From contig CAVPJX010000001.1 of NCBI GenBank assembly GCA_963705545.1, positions 186,001-250,000 on the forward strand: a stretch of 64,000 nucleotides of DNA, given 5' to 3'. Numbering within the stretch: the first letter of the stretch is position 1; every line of letters begins with the position of its first letter. This DNA comes from DATBLY01 sp963705545 (GTDB lineage: Bacteria; Actinomycetota; UBA4738; HRBIN12). Position numbers and translations under genes: made by a program. The notes beneath the pieces were generated by a model. That model made no database searches and was not told where the DNA came from. It saw only the letters and a program-made list of their open reading frames with translations. Of the stretch, positions 1-8,534 are shown piece after piece.

Positions 1-1
1 C

Positions 2-925
2 GCCGACGATCTCCTCACCGCGACGCTGCTCGAGGCGACCTGTCCGCTCGTGCTCGCTCCCGCGATGCATACGGGGATGTGGGAGCACCCCGCGACCCGA
101 GCGAGCGTCGAGTTGCTTGCCGGGCGCGGTGCTCACATCGTCGGGCCCGTCGCGGGTCCCCTCGCGGCCGGTGACGAGGGCCTCGGTCGGCTGGCGGAGC
201 CGGGCGACATCGTCGCCGCGGTCCGGGCGGCGGCCGGCGGGCACGCGGATCTCACGGGTGTCCGGGTGGTCGTCACGGCCGGGCCGACCCACGAGCCGAT
301 CGATCCCGTGCGGTTCATCGGCAACCGGTCGAGCGGGAAGATGGGCGTCGCGGTCGCGGCCGAGGCGGCGCGCCGCGGAGCGACCGTGACGCTGATCCTC
401 GGTCCCGGGACGGTCGCTCCCCCCACGGGGGTGGACGTCCACCGCGTGGAGACCGCGGACGAGATGCGGGCCGCCGTCGACGGGTCGGCCGCCGGGGCGG
501 ACGCGCTCGTGATGGCAGCTGCCGTCGCGGACTTCCGTCCGGTCTCGCCCGCCGCGGGGAAGATCAAGAAGGACGCGGGGGTTCCCGAGCTCCGCCTCGA
601 GCGGACGGCGGACATCCTGGCCGGCCTGGCGGAGCGCTCGGATCTCGTCCGGGTCGGGTTCGCCGCCGAGACCTCCGGCGTGGAGGGGGCGGGGCGCGAG
701 AAGCTCGAGACGAAGCGGCTGGATCTGCTCGTCGCGAACGAGGTCGGACGCGACGGGACGGGGTTCGGTGCCGACACGAACCGAGCCGCGATCCTTTCGG
801 CCGACGGTCGCGACGAACCGTTGCGCACCTGGACGAAGGCCGAGCTCGCCGGCGCGATCTGGGACCGGGTCGTCGAGATCCTGGCCGGGCGCGGCCGGGC
901 CGATGGCTATACTCCGGCCCCATGA
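2..925 (+). CDS. coaBC: CoaBC, bifunctional phosphopantothenoylcysteine decarboxylase / phosphopantothenate-cysteine ligase (5' end cut off)
   Basis: Coenzyme A biosynthesis: CoaB joins cysteine to 4'-phosphopantothenate and CoaC decarboxylates the product. The frame is open to the left window edge, so the N-terminal part is missing. The visible protein begins in the end of the CoaC flavoprotein domain (LAPAMHTGMW, the conserved PAMxxxM-type segment), then enters CoaB with TAGPTHEPIDPVRFIGN, SSGKMG, the AAAVADFRP segment and the KIKKD lysines that follow it. The stop TGA overlaps the metK ATG (ATGA, 922-925), suggesting translational coupling. The first in-frame start codon (GTG at 50) is internal, because homology continues upstream of it. 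Confidence 0.95.
   Translation, partial: ADDLLTATLLEATCPLVLAPAMHTGMWEHPATRASVELLAGRGAHIVGPVAGPLAAGDEGLGRLAEPGDIVAAVRAAAGGHADLTGVRVVVTAGPTHEPIDPVRFIGNRSSGKMGVAVAAEAARRGATVTLILGPGTVAPPTGVDVHRVETADEMRAAVDGSAAGADALVMAAAVADFRPVSPAAGKIKKDAGVPELRLERTADILAGLAERSDLVRVGFAAETSGVEGAGREKLETKRLDLLVANEVGRDGTGFGADTNRAAILSADGRDEPLRTWTKAELAGAIWDRVVEILAGRGRADGYTPAP
908..913 (+). promoter_or_regulatory. Putative -10 box TATACT for leaderless metK mRNA
   Basis: TATACT lies 8 nt before the metK ATG, inside the 3' end of coaBC. Initiation 6-8 nt downstream would start the transcript at or next to the ATG. No convincing -35 is seen. Inference from spacing and from the same arrangement at many genes in this window. 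Confidence 0.5.
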
Positions 926-2112
926 CGTCCTATCTCTTCTCGTCCGAATCCGTGACCGAGGGACACCCGGACAAGCTCGCCGATCGGCTCTCCGACGCGG
1001 TGCTCGACGCGCTGCTGACGATGGATCCGGACAGCCGGGTGGCGTGCGAGGCGCTCGTGACCACGGGGCTCGTGATCGTGGCCGGCGAGATCACGCTGCG
1101 CGAGGGCTACGTCGACATCCCGACCGTGGTGCGGCAGACCGTGACCGACGTGGGGTACACCGACGCGCGCTTCGGGCTCGACGGTGAGACCTGCGGCGTG
1201 ATCACGGCGATCCAGGAGCAGTCCCCCGACATCGCCCGCGGCGTCGAGGACGCCTTCGAGCACCGCGAGGGGCATTCGACGGACGAGCTCGATCACCTCG
1301 GGGCCGGCGATCAGGGGATGATGTTCGGCTATGCCTGCCGCGAGACCGCGGAGCTCATGCCGCTGCCCATCGCGATGGCGCATCGGCTCGCGAAGCGGCT
1401 GGCCGATGTGCGCCGCGCGGGGGTCGTGCCGTACCTGCGCCCGGACGGCAAGTCGATGGTGACCATCGAGTACGACGACGGCGTGCCGGTCCGGATCGAT
1501 ACGGTCCTGATCTCGGCGCAGCACCGCGAAGAGGTCGACGTCGACACCCTGCTCCGGCCCGATATCGAGGCGGAGGTGATCGACCCGGTGCTGCGCGAGT
1601 TCGATGAGCTCGACCGCGAGGGGATCGCGATCCTGGTCAACCCCACCGGGCGGTTCGAGATCGGAGGTCCGAAGGCGGACACGGGTCTCACGGGCCGGAA
1701 GATCATCGTGGACAGCTACGGAGGGATGGCGCCGCACGGCGGTGGCGCCTTCTCGGGGAAGGACCCGACGAAGGTCGACCGCTCGGCGGCGTACATGGCG
1801 CGGTACGTCGCGAAGAACGTGGTGGCGTCGGGCCTGGCCGATCGGTGTCAGTTGCAGGTCGCGTACGCGATCGGCAAGGCGCATCCGGTCTCCATGATGA
1901 TCGAGACGTTCCGGACCGAACGCGCCGATCCGGCGCGCATCGTGGAGGCGATCCGTCAGCTCTTCGACTTCCGACCTGCGGCGATCATCCGCGACCTGGA
2001 CCTGCGCCGTCCGATCTACCAGGACACCGCGGCCTACGGACACTTCGGTCGCAAGGAGTTCCCTTGGGAGGCGATCGATCGCGCCGACGAACTCCGTAGC
2101 GCCGTCGGCTGA
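922..2112 (+). CDS. metK: S-adenosylmethionine synthetase
   Basis: Makes S-adenosylmethionine from methionine and ATP in the cytoplasm. The 396-residue protein has the full family length. It shows the N-terminal SVTEGHPDK signature, the central GAGDQGMMFGYA hexapeptide region and the GGGAFSGKDPTKVDRSAAY phosphate-binding loop near residue 275. The ATG overlaps the coaBC stop by 4 nt. A TATACT box 8 nt upstream could also give a separate leaderless transcript. The SAM made here feeds the methyltransferases encoded nearby (RsmB, the SpoU-type enzyme, TlyA), although this is a general housekeeping role. Identification is unambiguous. Confidence 0.98.
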   Translation: MTSYLFSSESVTEGHPDKLADRLSDAVLDALLTMDPDSRVACEALVTTGLVIVAGEITLREGYVDIPTVVRQTVTDVGYTDARFGLDGETCGVITAIQEQSPDIARGVEDAFEHREGHSTDELDHLGAGDQGMMFGYACRETAELMPLPIAMAHRLAKRLADVRRAGVVPYLRPDGKSMVTIEYDDGVPVRIDTVLISAQHREEVDVDTLLRPDIEAEVIDPVLREFDELDREGIAILVNPTGRFEIGGPKADTGLTGRKIIVDSYGGMAPHGGGAFSGKDPTKVDRSAAYMARYVAKNVVASGLADRCQLQVAYAIGKAHPVSMMIETFRTERADPARIVEAIRQLFDFRPAAIIRDLDLRRPIYQDTAAYGHFGRKEFPWEAIDRADELRSAVG

Positions 2113-2128
2113 CGTCCTCGAAGGGCCG

Positions 2129-3904
2129 GTCGACGTCTGCGTCGATCGCCCGCTGCTCTCCCTCGATCGAGCCTTCACGTACCTGCTCCCTGCCGGATCG
2201 GCGGCCGGCGTGGGGTCGCTCGTGCAGGTGCCGTTCCACGGCCGCCGGGTCCGCGGCTGGGTGTTGGGGCACGCGGTCGAGCCGCCGTCGCGGCTCCTCG
2301 AGGTGACCGCGGTGAGCTCACCGGTGCGGTTCTTCGATGCCGACGCGCTCCGGCTGTTCCGGTGGGTGGCGGACCGGTACGTGGCCCCGCTCGCCGCGGT
2401 GATCTCCCGCGCGATCCCGCCGCGGGTGGTCGCGGAGGAGGCCGGGTTCGAGCGGTCGGCGATCGGCCCGCCCGCCCGGGTCACCCCGTCCGGCCTCCCC
2501 GGGATGGTGCCGACCTACCGAGGCGGGCCGCCGCTCGCCGAGGCCCTCGACCACGGCGCCGGCGCGTTCCGCCTCCGACCGGCTCCCGAGGATGAGACCG
2601 ATCTGGCCGTGGAGGCGGTCCGCCGTTGCCTCTCGGGCGGGCGGCGCGCGATCGTGCTCGTCCCGGAGGCGAAGCCGCTGCCCGCGACGGCCCGGGCGAT
2701 CGGAGAGGCCTTCGGCGATCGGGTGGGCACGCTGGCGGGCGGGGACCGCCGATCCCGGTACCGTCGCTGGCTGGAGGTGCTCGCCGGTCGGTTCGACGTC
2801 GTGGTCGGAACGCGGCCGGCCGTGTTCGCGCCGCTCCTCGGGCTGGGCCTGATCTACGTCGCCCGCGAGAGCCATCCCGCGCACCGGGAGGACCGGGCGC
2901 CCTACTACCACGTCCGCGACGTCGCGCGATCCCGCGCCGAGCTGGCGGGCGCGGTGATGGTGGGGTCGGCGCTGTGCCCCTCGGCCGAGTTCGCGATGGC
3001 GCCATCGATCTCGTCGGTCGCGCCGGCGACCCGTCGCTGGCCGCCGGTGGAGGTCGTCCGCCCGGGCCCCGAGGGGCGCGCCCCCCGGCTGGTTCGGGCG
3101 ATCCGCGAGACGCGTCGTGCGTTCGTGTTCTCGCCGGTGCCGGGGTACGGGATCGCCCAGGTCTGCCGATCGTGCGGCAGGCCCGCGGCGTGCGCGATGT
3201 GCGGCGGGGCCCTCCGGGCGTCGTCGGGCGCCGTGGCGTGCGTCGTCTGCGAGTCGCCCGGGCGGTGTGGCCACTGCGGGAGCGACCGGTTCGGGATCCG
3301 CCGCGGCGGCGCGGAGCGCGTCGAGGAGTGGGCCGCCGCTGTGTCCGCGGTGCCCGTCCGGCGGATCGACGCACCCGGCCGCGCACGCCTCCCGCGCGCG
3401 GCCGAGATCTTGATCGGCGGCGCCGACGCCGTCCGCGACCTGGGTCCCGGCGGGCTCGACCTGGTCGCGATCCTCGACGTCGATCTGTCCGAGCACCGAC
3501 CGGGGCTCGCCGCCCGCGAGCGCTCGGTCGCGATCGCGATGGAGGCGATCGGCTGGGCCCGCCCGTCGGGACGCGCGATCGTGCAGTCGGCCCATCCTTC
3601 GGAGCCGGCCGTGCAGGCGCTCGTGCGTGGGAACGCGGACCGCTTCCTCGCAGATGAGGCGAACCGTCGCGCGGCGGCTGGGTTCCCGGTCGGTGCCCCC
3701 GTCTTCCGGGTCGCCGGTCGGCCGACCGTCGTCGAGGCGCTCGAGCGGCTGCGACCCACCACGTTGCTCGTCTCGAGCGCGCAGGAGCAGACGGTATGCT
3801 TGCTCGCGCTCGAGCCTCGGCAGCTGCCGGCGTTCGGCTCCACCGTGCGGCGTCTCGCCGCGCGCGACATCGTGTCGCGCGTCGAGGCGGAGCCACACCT
3901 CTAG
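2129..3904 (+). CDS. priA: PriA-like primosomal protein N', degenerate helicase, unusual start
   Basis: Actinobacterial-type PriA, the replication-restart protein that recognises stalled forks. Visible are the N-terminal DNA-binding strands (RPLLSLDRAFTYLLPAG), VVGTRPAVFAPL in the middle, and eight zinc-binding cysteines in CRSCG...CAMCGG...CVVC...CGHCG. There is no Walker A sequence and the DEEH box reads ARESH, so helicase activity is unlikely, as is known for PriA of other Actinomycetota. Start problem: the first ATG/GTG/TTG in frame is GTG at 2210, which would remove about 27 conserved residues, and the open frame upstream has no standard start. GTC at 2129 aligns with Met1 of E. coli PriA; 2210 is the conventional alternative. 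The stop is TAG, 4 nt before def. Confidence 0.8.
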   Translation, partial: VDVCVDRPLLSLDRAFTYLLPAGSAAGVGSLVQVPFHGRRVRGWVLGHAVEPPSRLLEVTAVSSPVRFFDADALRLFRWVADRYVAPLAAVISRAIPPRVVAEEAGFERSAIGPPARVTPSGLPGMVPTYRGGPPLAEALDHGAGAFRLRPAPEDETDLAVEAVRRCLSGGRRAIVLVPEAKPLPATARAIGEAFGDRVGTLAGGDRRSRYRRWLEVLAGRFDVVVGTRPAVFAPLLGLGLIYVARESHPAHREDRAPYYHVRDVARSRAELAGAVMVGSALCPSAEFAMAPSISSVAPATRRWPPVEVVRPGPEGRAPRLVRAIRETRRAFVFSPVPGYGIAQVCRSCGRPAACAMCGGALRASSGAVACVVCESPGRCGHCGSDRFGIRRGGAERVEEWAAAVSAVPVRRIDAPGRARLPRAAEILIGGADAVRDLGPGGLDLVAILDVDLSEHRPGLAARERSVAIAMEAIGWARPSGRAIVQSAHPSEPAVQALVRGNADRFLADEANRRAAAGFPVGAPVFRVAGRPTVVEALERLRPTTLLVSSAQEQTVCLLALEPRQLPAFGSTVRRLAARDIVSRVEAEPHL

Positions 3905-3908
3905 GCGA

Positions 3909-4433
3909 ATGATCCTGCCGATCCGAACCCTGGGCGACCCGGTCCTGAAGACCCCGGCCAAGCCCGTCACGACCTTCGACGGTTCCCTGCGCGCGCTCTT
4001 CGACGACATGGTCGAGACGATGTACGACGCCCCGGGGGTCGGTCTCGCGGGGCCGCAGGTCGGGCTGTCCTTGCGTCTGTTCGTCTTCGACGACGGTGCC
4101 ACCGGCCCGACCTTCATGGCGAATCCGATCCTGTCGGATCCCGAGGGGGAGCAGGTGGAGGAGGAAGGCTGTCTCTCGATCCCCGGCCCGTTCCACCCGA
4201 CGGCGCGGGCCTCGCGCATCGTCTGTCGGGGTCAGGGCCTGCTTGGCGATCCCGTCGAGGTGGTGGGGGAGGGGCTGCTCGCCCGGATCCTCCAGCACGA
4301 GACCGATCACGTCGACGGCCTGCTGTTCATCGACCGTTTGAGCGAAGAGGGCCGTCGCGCGGTCCTCGCCGAGCTCCGCAGGATCGAGCTCGGTCTAGTC
4401 GAGCCCGGCGAGCGGCGGCGCCGGAGCGACTGA
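3909..4433 (+). CDS. def: Peptide deformylase
   Basis: Removes the N-formyl group from nascent proteins; a cytoplasmic metalloenzyme that works at the ribosome exit. The 174-residue protein has the three family motifs in order: GVGLAGPQVG (motif 1, with P where A is usual), EEGCLSIPG (motif 2, metal-binding Cys) and QHETDHVDG (motif 3, HExxH-type, two His ligands and catalytic Glu). It starts 4 nt after the priA stop and is followed 9 nt later by fmt. The def-fmt pairing is classic: Fmt adds the formyl group to initiator tRNA and Def removes it after initiation. Confidence 0.97.
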   Translation: MILPIRTLGDPVLKTPAKPVTTFDGSLRALFDDMVETMYDAPGVGLAGPQVGLSLRLFVFDDGATGPTFMANPILSDPEGEQVEEEGCLSIPGPFHPTARASRIVCRGQGLLGDPVEVVGEGLLARILQHETDHVDGLLFIDRLSEEGRRAVLAELRRIELGLVEPGERRRRSD

Positions 4434-4442
4434 ACGCGACGG

Positions 4443-5381
4443 ATGGCCGATCCGATCCGCGTCGTCTTCCTCGGGAACGACGCCTGGTCCGTGGCTCCCC
4501 TGGCGGCGCTGGCTGACGCCGAGCCCGCGATCCATCTGGCGCTCGTCGAGACCCGCGATCCTCGGCCGGGAAGACGTGGGTCCTCGCAGGTGCCGACCCC
4601 CGTCGCGGCGCTCGCCCGGCGCCGGGGCCTTCCCCTGCTCGAGACGCCGACGGTCCGGTCGGGGCTCGGTCTCGCCCGGCTGCGGGATGCACGTCCCGAC
4701 GTGATCGCCGTGGTCGCGTACGGGGAGCTCCTCCCGCCCGAGGTCCTCGGTGCGTCGGCGCTCGGCGCAGTGAACCTGCACTTCTCCATCCTCCCCCGGT
4801 GGCGAGGCGCGGCGCCGATCCAGCGGGCGATCATGGCCGGGGACACCGCGACGGGCGTCACGACGATGCTGATGGACGAGGGGCTGGACTCGGGTCCCGT
4901 CCTCGAGCAGCGAGAGGAGGCGATCCGGCCCGACGACGATGCCGGTTCCCTCGGCGATCGCCTGTCGGCGATCGGCGCGCGACTCCTGGTCGAGTCGATC
5001 CAGGGGTTGGCCGACGGCTCGGGCAGACCTCGCCCGCAGACGGGGGTGCCTACGTCGGCGCCGAAGATCACCGCGGACGATCGCCCGCTCGACTGGTCGC
5101 AGGAGGCGAGCTCGATCGTCCGACGGATCCGGGCGCTCTCGCCATCGCCGGGGGCGACGACGGGGTTCCGCGGGGCTCCGCTCAAGGTGCTCCGGGCGGA
5201 GGCGGTCGTGGATCGCGCCGAGCCGGGGGTCGTCGCCGCGGTCGAGGGAGCGGCGATCGTGGTCGGCGCCGGGGAGGGATCGGTGCGGCTGCTCGAGGTC
5301 GCACCCGCCGGCCGGTCACGCATGTCGGGCGGGGACCTGGCGCGGGGAGCCCGCCTCGCGGCGGGAGACCGGCTCGGATGA
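4443..5381 (+). CDS. fmt: Methionyl-tRNA formyltransferase
   Basis: Formylates Met-tRNAfMet using 10-formyl-tetrahydrofolate. The 312-residue protein has the family length. It contains VVAYGELLPPEVL, the folate/catalytic NLHFSILPRWRGAAPIQ segment (Asn, His and the SILP loop) and the downstream Asp in the DEGLDSGP stretch, followed by the C-terminal OB-like tRNA-binding domain. It lies 9 nt after def, and its TGA overlaps the rsmB ATG (ATGA). This is a four-gene priA-def-fmt-rsmB block as in many bacteria. Confidence 0.97.
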   Translation: MADPIRVVFLGNDAWSVAPLAALADAEPAIHLALVETRDPRPGRRGSSQVPTPVAALARRRGLPLLETPTVRSGLGLARLRDARPDVIAVVAYGELLPPEVLGASALGAVNLHFSILPRWRGAAPIQRAIMAGDTATGVTTMLMDEGLDSGPVLEQREEAIRPDDDAGSLGDRLSAIGARLLVESIQGLADGSGRPRPQTGVPTSAPKITADDRPLDWSQEASSIVRRIRALSPSPGATTGFRGAPLKVLRAEAVVDRAEPGVVAAVEGAAIVVGAGEGSVRLLEVAPAGRSRMSGGDLARGARLAAGDRLG

Positions 5382-6664
5382 GCGCCCGCGTGGCCCGGTC
5401 GGTGGCCGCCGAGGCGCTCCGGCGGGTGATCGACGAGGACGCGTACTCGACGATCGTCATCCCGGCGCTGCTGCAACGATCCGGGCTCGACGTCCGTGAT
5501 CGTCGCTTCGCGGCCGAGCTCGCGTACGGGGCCATCCGACGGCGTCCGTTCCTGGACAGGGTGATCGCCGAACGAGCCACCCGCTCGCTCGCACGGATGT
5601 CTCCGACGGTGCGCGCCGCGCTGCGCCTCGGCGCCTATCAGCTGCTCTTCACCGGCGTCGCGCAGCACGCCGCGGTCGGGGAGACGGTCGCGCTCGTAAC
5701 GCCGCGCGAACGGGGGTTCGTCAACGCGATCCTGCGCAGGATCGCGGCCGAGCGGCCGGCCCCGCCGGCGGGCGAGGACGACGACGCGATCGCGACCCGC
5801 ACGGGCATGGCCACGTGGGCCGTCCGGGAGCTCCGGCGCCTCGTGGGCCCCGAGGTCGGAGCGGCGGTCGCGGCGCTGTCATCGCCGGCGTCGCTGTGCC
5901 TGCGCACGAACACGTGCCGGGTCTCCGTGGACGAGCTGTCGGAAGCCCTCGCGGCAGCGGGTCAGGTCCCGGTGCGATCGGCGGTCGACCCGGATTGCCT
6001 CGTCGTCGAGCGCGCCGACCCGCGGCGGCTCCCGGGGTATCGGGAGGGGTGGTTCGCGATCCAGGATCACGCATCCGCGTTCGTCGCTCGCGCGTTGGGA
6101 ACGCAGCCGGGTGAGCGGGTGCTCGACGCGTGCGCGGGTCCCGGCGGGAAGGCGACCGCGCTCGCTTGCGCGGCGGAGCCGGGCGGATCCGTGATCGCGG
6201 CCGACCTGCATCCGCGACGCGCCGGCCTCGTCCGGGCCAACGCCGCACGCCTGGGGGTCCCGATCATCGTCGTCGCGATGGACGCCGAGCGAACGGCGCT
6301 GCGAGGCCCGTTCGACCGGATCCTCGTGGACGCGCCCTGCTCCGGGCTCGGCTCGGCCCGCCGACGCCCGGAGCTGCTCTGGCGTCCGCGGCAGGAGGAC
6401 CTCTCGGGGCTCGCGCGACGTCAGGTGGCCATCGTGGGCGGCGTCGCATCGCTGCTGCGCCCCGGCGGACGCCTCGTCTACGCGGTCTGCACGTTCCCGC
6501 GAGCCGAGACGGATGCGGCGGTCGACGCGATCCGACGGCATCGGCCGGACCTGCGGCCGGTGTCGATCGACGGCCCCGACGGTCCGTCCGACCGGATCCG
6601 CCTGTGGCCACACCTGCACGGCTCCGACGGCATGTTCCTCGCGGCGTTCGAACGCTCGGCCTGA
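5378..6664 (+). CDS. rsmB: 16S rRNA (cytosine-967-C5)-methyltransferase RsmB
   Basis: SAM-dependent m5C methyltransferase of 16S rRNA (Fmu/Sun family). The 428-residue protein has an N-terminal NusB-like RNA-binding domain (about 1-135) and a C-terminal Rossmann methyltransferase. SAM-binding is seen in LDACAGPGGKATAL. The two catalytic cysteines of m5C enzymes are in DAPCSGLG (motif IV) and VYAVCTFPRAET (motif VI). The ATG at 5378 overlaps the fmt stop, which fixes the start, although the frame is open far upstream. It is followed by rpe after 35 nt. Confidence 0.96.
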   Translation: MSARVARSVAAEALRRVIDEDAYSTIVIPALLQRSGLDVRDRRFAAELAYGAIRRRPFLDRVIAERATRSLARMSPTVRAALRLGAYQLLFTGVAQHAAVGETVALVTPRERGFVNAILRRIAAERPAPPAGEDDDAIATRTGMATWAVRELRRLVGPEVGAAVAALSSPASLCLRTNTCRVSVDELSEALAAAGQVPVRSAVDPDCLVVERADPRRLPGYREGWFAIQDHASAFVARALGTQPGERVLDACAGPGGKATALACAAEPGGSVIAADLHPRRAGLVRANAARLGVPIIVVAMDAERTALRGPFDRILVDAPCSGLGSARRRPELLWRPRQEDLSGLARRQVAIVGGVASLLRPGGRLVYAVCTFPRAETDAAVDAIRRHRPDLRPVSIDGPDGPSDRIRLWPHLHGSDGMFLAAFERSA

Positions 6665-6687
6665 GCGGATCGGACGTCCGGCACGGG

Positions 6688-6693
6688 TACGAT
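6688..6693 (+). promoter_or_regulatory. Putative -10 box TACGAT for leaderless rpe
   Basis: TACGAT sits 6 nt before the rpe GTG. There is no Shine-Dalgarno between box and start. Same geometry as other start sites in the window; inferred. Confidence 0.45.
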
Positions 6694-6699
6694 TGCCGC

Positions 6700-7362
6700 G
6701 TGGGACGCCTCTCCGCCTCGATCCTCTCGGCCGATTTCGCGCACCTCGCCGCCCAGGTAAAGCTGATCGAACCTCATGCCGAAGTCATCCACGTCGACGT
6801 CATGGATGGACATTTCGTTCCGCCGATCACGATCGGACCGGTGGTGGTGGCCTCACTGCGACCGGTGACCGACCGTGTCCTGCACGGACACCTGATGGTG
6901 GAGGCGCCCGCGTCGCTGTTCGACGACCTCGCCGAGGCGGGCCTGGACATCGTTTCGTTCCATCGGGAGGCGGTCGAGGATCCGGCTCCGGTGATCGCGA
7001 AAGCGCGAGGGGCGTCGCTCGGCGTGGGGATGACCCTGAACCTGGAGACACCCGTGGAGGACGTCTTCCCCTTCCTCGACGAACTCGACGACGTGATGTT
7101 GATGAGCATCCGCCCCGGCTGGGCGGGTCAGGAGCTGAACCCGGACGTCTTCCCGCGGATCGAGCGGGTCCGGCGCGAGATCGATCGACGAGGACTCGAG
7201 GTCGACGTGGAGATCGACGGCGGCGTGAAGACGCACAACGCTCGCCGGGCCGTGGAGGCGGGGGCGACGGTGCTCGTCGCCGCCTCCGCGATCTTCCACG
7301 CCCCGGATCCGGCGGCGGCGGCCCGGGAGCTGGCCTGGATCGCCCGAGGGGAGGCGGCCTGA
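6700..7362 (+). CDS. rpe: Ribulose-phosphate 3-epimerase
   Basis: Interconverts ribulose 5-phosphate and xylulose 5-phosphate in the pentose phosphate pathway; ribulose 5-phosphate is also a substrate of the riboflavin operon just downstream. The 220-residue TIM barrel starts LSASILSADFAHLA and carries the metal and catalytic residues in VIHVDVMDGHFVP, MSIRPGWAGQ and VEIDGGVKTHNA. The GTG at 6700 is chosen because the family N-terminus begins there and a TACGAT box precedes it. The TGA overlaps the next ATG (TGATG). Confidence 0.97.
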   Translation: MGRLSASILSADFAHLAAQVKLIEPHAEVIHVDVMDGHFVPPITIGPVVVASLRPVTDRVLHGHLMVEAPASLFDDLAEAGLDIVSFHREAVEDPAPVIAKARGASLGVGMTLNLETPVEDVFPFLDELDDVMLMSIRPGWAGQELNPDVFPRIERVRREIDRRGLEVDVEIDGGVKTHNARRAVEAGATVLVAASAIFHAPDPAAAARELAWIARGEAA

Positions 7363-8291
7363 TGGCCGAGACGATCCTCGTCGTCGACGACGATCCGGAT
7401 ATCGCGCGGTTCGTCGAGGTGAACCTCCGGTCCGCCGGATATGACGTCGCCGTCGCGAGCGACGGCGAGGAGGCGCTCGAGAAGGCCGCCGAGCTCCGGC
7501 CCGACCTGGTGCTCCTCGACGTGATGATGCCGCGGATCGACGGGTTCGAGGTGGCGCAGCGGCTGCGCAAGAACCCGCAGACGGCCAACACGAGCATCAT
7601 CATGCTCACGGCGAAGGCGCTCTCGGCCGACAAGGTGACCGGGCTCCAGTCCGGAGCCGACGACTACATCATCAAGCCGTTCGATCCGATCGAACTCCTC
7701 GCCCGCGTGAAAGGAACGCTGCGGCGCGCGAAGGAGATGCGGAACCTCTCGCCGCTCACCGGGCTGCCCGGCAACATCCGGATCCAGGAGGAGATCGAGC
7801 GACAGGTGCGCGACGGGCGGCCCTTCGCGGTCCTGTACTGCGACCTGGACAACTTCAAGACCTACAACGACCAGAAGGGGTTCGTCCGCGGGGACCGCCT
7901 GATCCAGGCGACCGCGCGGATCATCCAGGATGCGGTCGTGGAGTTCGACAGCGCCGAGGGGTTCGTGGGGCACGTGGGCGGGGACGACTTCGTGGCCGTC
8001 GTCAGCCCCGAGGCGGCCGAGGACGTCGCCGACCGCATCTGCCGGCGCTTCGACGAGATCCGGCTCGACTTCTACGATGGGGACGATCTCGACCGCGGGT
8101 TCGTCAGGATGGAGGATCGCAAGGGGACCCTCCAAGACATCCCGCTCGTCGCGGTCTCCGTCGGGATCGCCACCACGTCGCGGCGGGGCTTCGCGCACTA
8201 CGGCGAGGCCGTCGCCGTCGCCACCGAGATGAAGCAGTTCGCGAAGCGGGACGCCGGGTCCTCCTACGCGGTGGACCGCCGCGCGGACTGA
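7362..8291 (+). CDS. Response regulator with GGDEF-like (GGDDF) output domain
   Basis: The 309-residue protein has a REC receiver at about 1-120, with the acidic pocket VVDDD (9-11), phospho-acceptor Asp53 in LLDVMMP, Thr83 and Lys105 (KPFDP). A diguanylate-cyclase-like domain follows at about 130-305. It has the metal-binding DLDNFKTYND segment with downstream RGD, but the signature reads GGDDF instead of GG(D/E)EF, the fourth residue being Asp. Whether it makes cyclic di-GMP is therefore uncertain; it could be active, weak or a GTP-sensing pseudo-enzyme. No partner histidine kinase is adjacent. It is coupled to rpe (1-nt overlap) and followed by the FMN-riboswitch promoter, so it ends this transcription unit. 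Confidence 0.88.
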   Translation: MAETILVVDDDPDIARFVEVNLRSAGYDVAVASDGEEALEKAAELRPDLVLLDVMMPRIDGFEVAQRLRKNPQTANTSIIMLTAKALSADKVTGLQSGADDYIIKPFDPIELLARVKGTLRRAKEMRNLSPLTGLPGNIRIQEEIERQVRDGRPFAVLYCDLDNFKTYNDQKGFVRGDRLIQATARIIQDAVVEFDSAEGFVGHVGGDDFVAVVSPEAAEDVADRICRRFDEIRLDFYDGDDLDRGFVRMEDRKGTLQDIPLVAVSVGIATTSRRGFAHYGEAVAVATEMKQFAKRDAGSSYAVDRRAD

Positions 8292-8329
8292 GCTGCTCGC
8301 GGTCCGATCGCCTCGCCTCGCCTCGGGCC

Positions 8330-8335
8330 TATACT
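8330..8335 (+). promoter_or_regulatory. -10 box TATACT of the riboflavin operon
   Basis: TATACT placed 10 nt before the riboswitch P1 stem; initiation 6-8 nt downstream would start RNA at about 8342, just before the aptamer. Immediately upstream, CCTCG is repeated three times (8311-8325). No clear -35. Confidence 0.6.
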
Positions 8336-8345
8336 CTGCGGAACA

Positions 8346-8474
8346 GCTCGTTTCCGGGGCGGGGTGCGAGTCCCCACCGGCGGTGACAGTCCGCGACCCC
8401 TCGGGCGCCATCCGAGGGTTGACCCGGTGAGATCCCGGGACCGACCGTGATAGTCGGGATGAGAGGAGACGAGC
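8346..8474 (+). promoter_or_regulatory. FMN riboswitch (RFN element) controlling ribDEBAH
   Basis: The conserved RFN blocks are all present: GGGGCGGGGTGCGAGTCCCC, ACCGGCGGTGACAGTCCGCGA, then GACCCGGTGAGATCCCGG and GACCGTGATAGTCGGGATG. The closing P1 helix is a 10-bp pairing of 8346-8355 (GCTCGTTTCC) with 8465-8474 (GGAGACGAGC), one pair being a wobble. It lies 60 nt upstream of ribD. No U-rich terminator follows, so control by hiding the ribosome-binding site (purine-rich 8519-8533) is more likely than transcription attenuation. That mechanism is inference. Confidence 0.95.
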
Positions 8475-8534
8475 GCATCGGCGGCTCCGGCTGCCTGCGC
8501 TCGCATCGACGCCGCCCCGGGGGAAGCGGGGACG

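Noticed and set aside
907..2484. Minus-strand open frame opposite metK and priA
   Set aside because: Arg/His-rich composition without motifs; typical antisense frame of GC-rich coding DNA.
8311..8325. Three tandem CCTCG units before the riboswitch
   Set aside because: Too short and too GC-biased to call a repeat array; noted only in the promoter entry.
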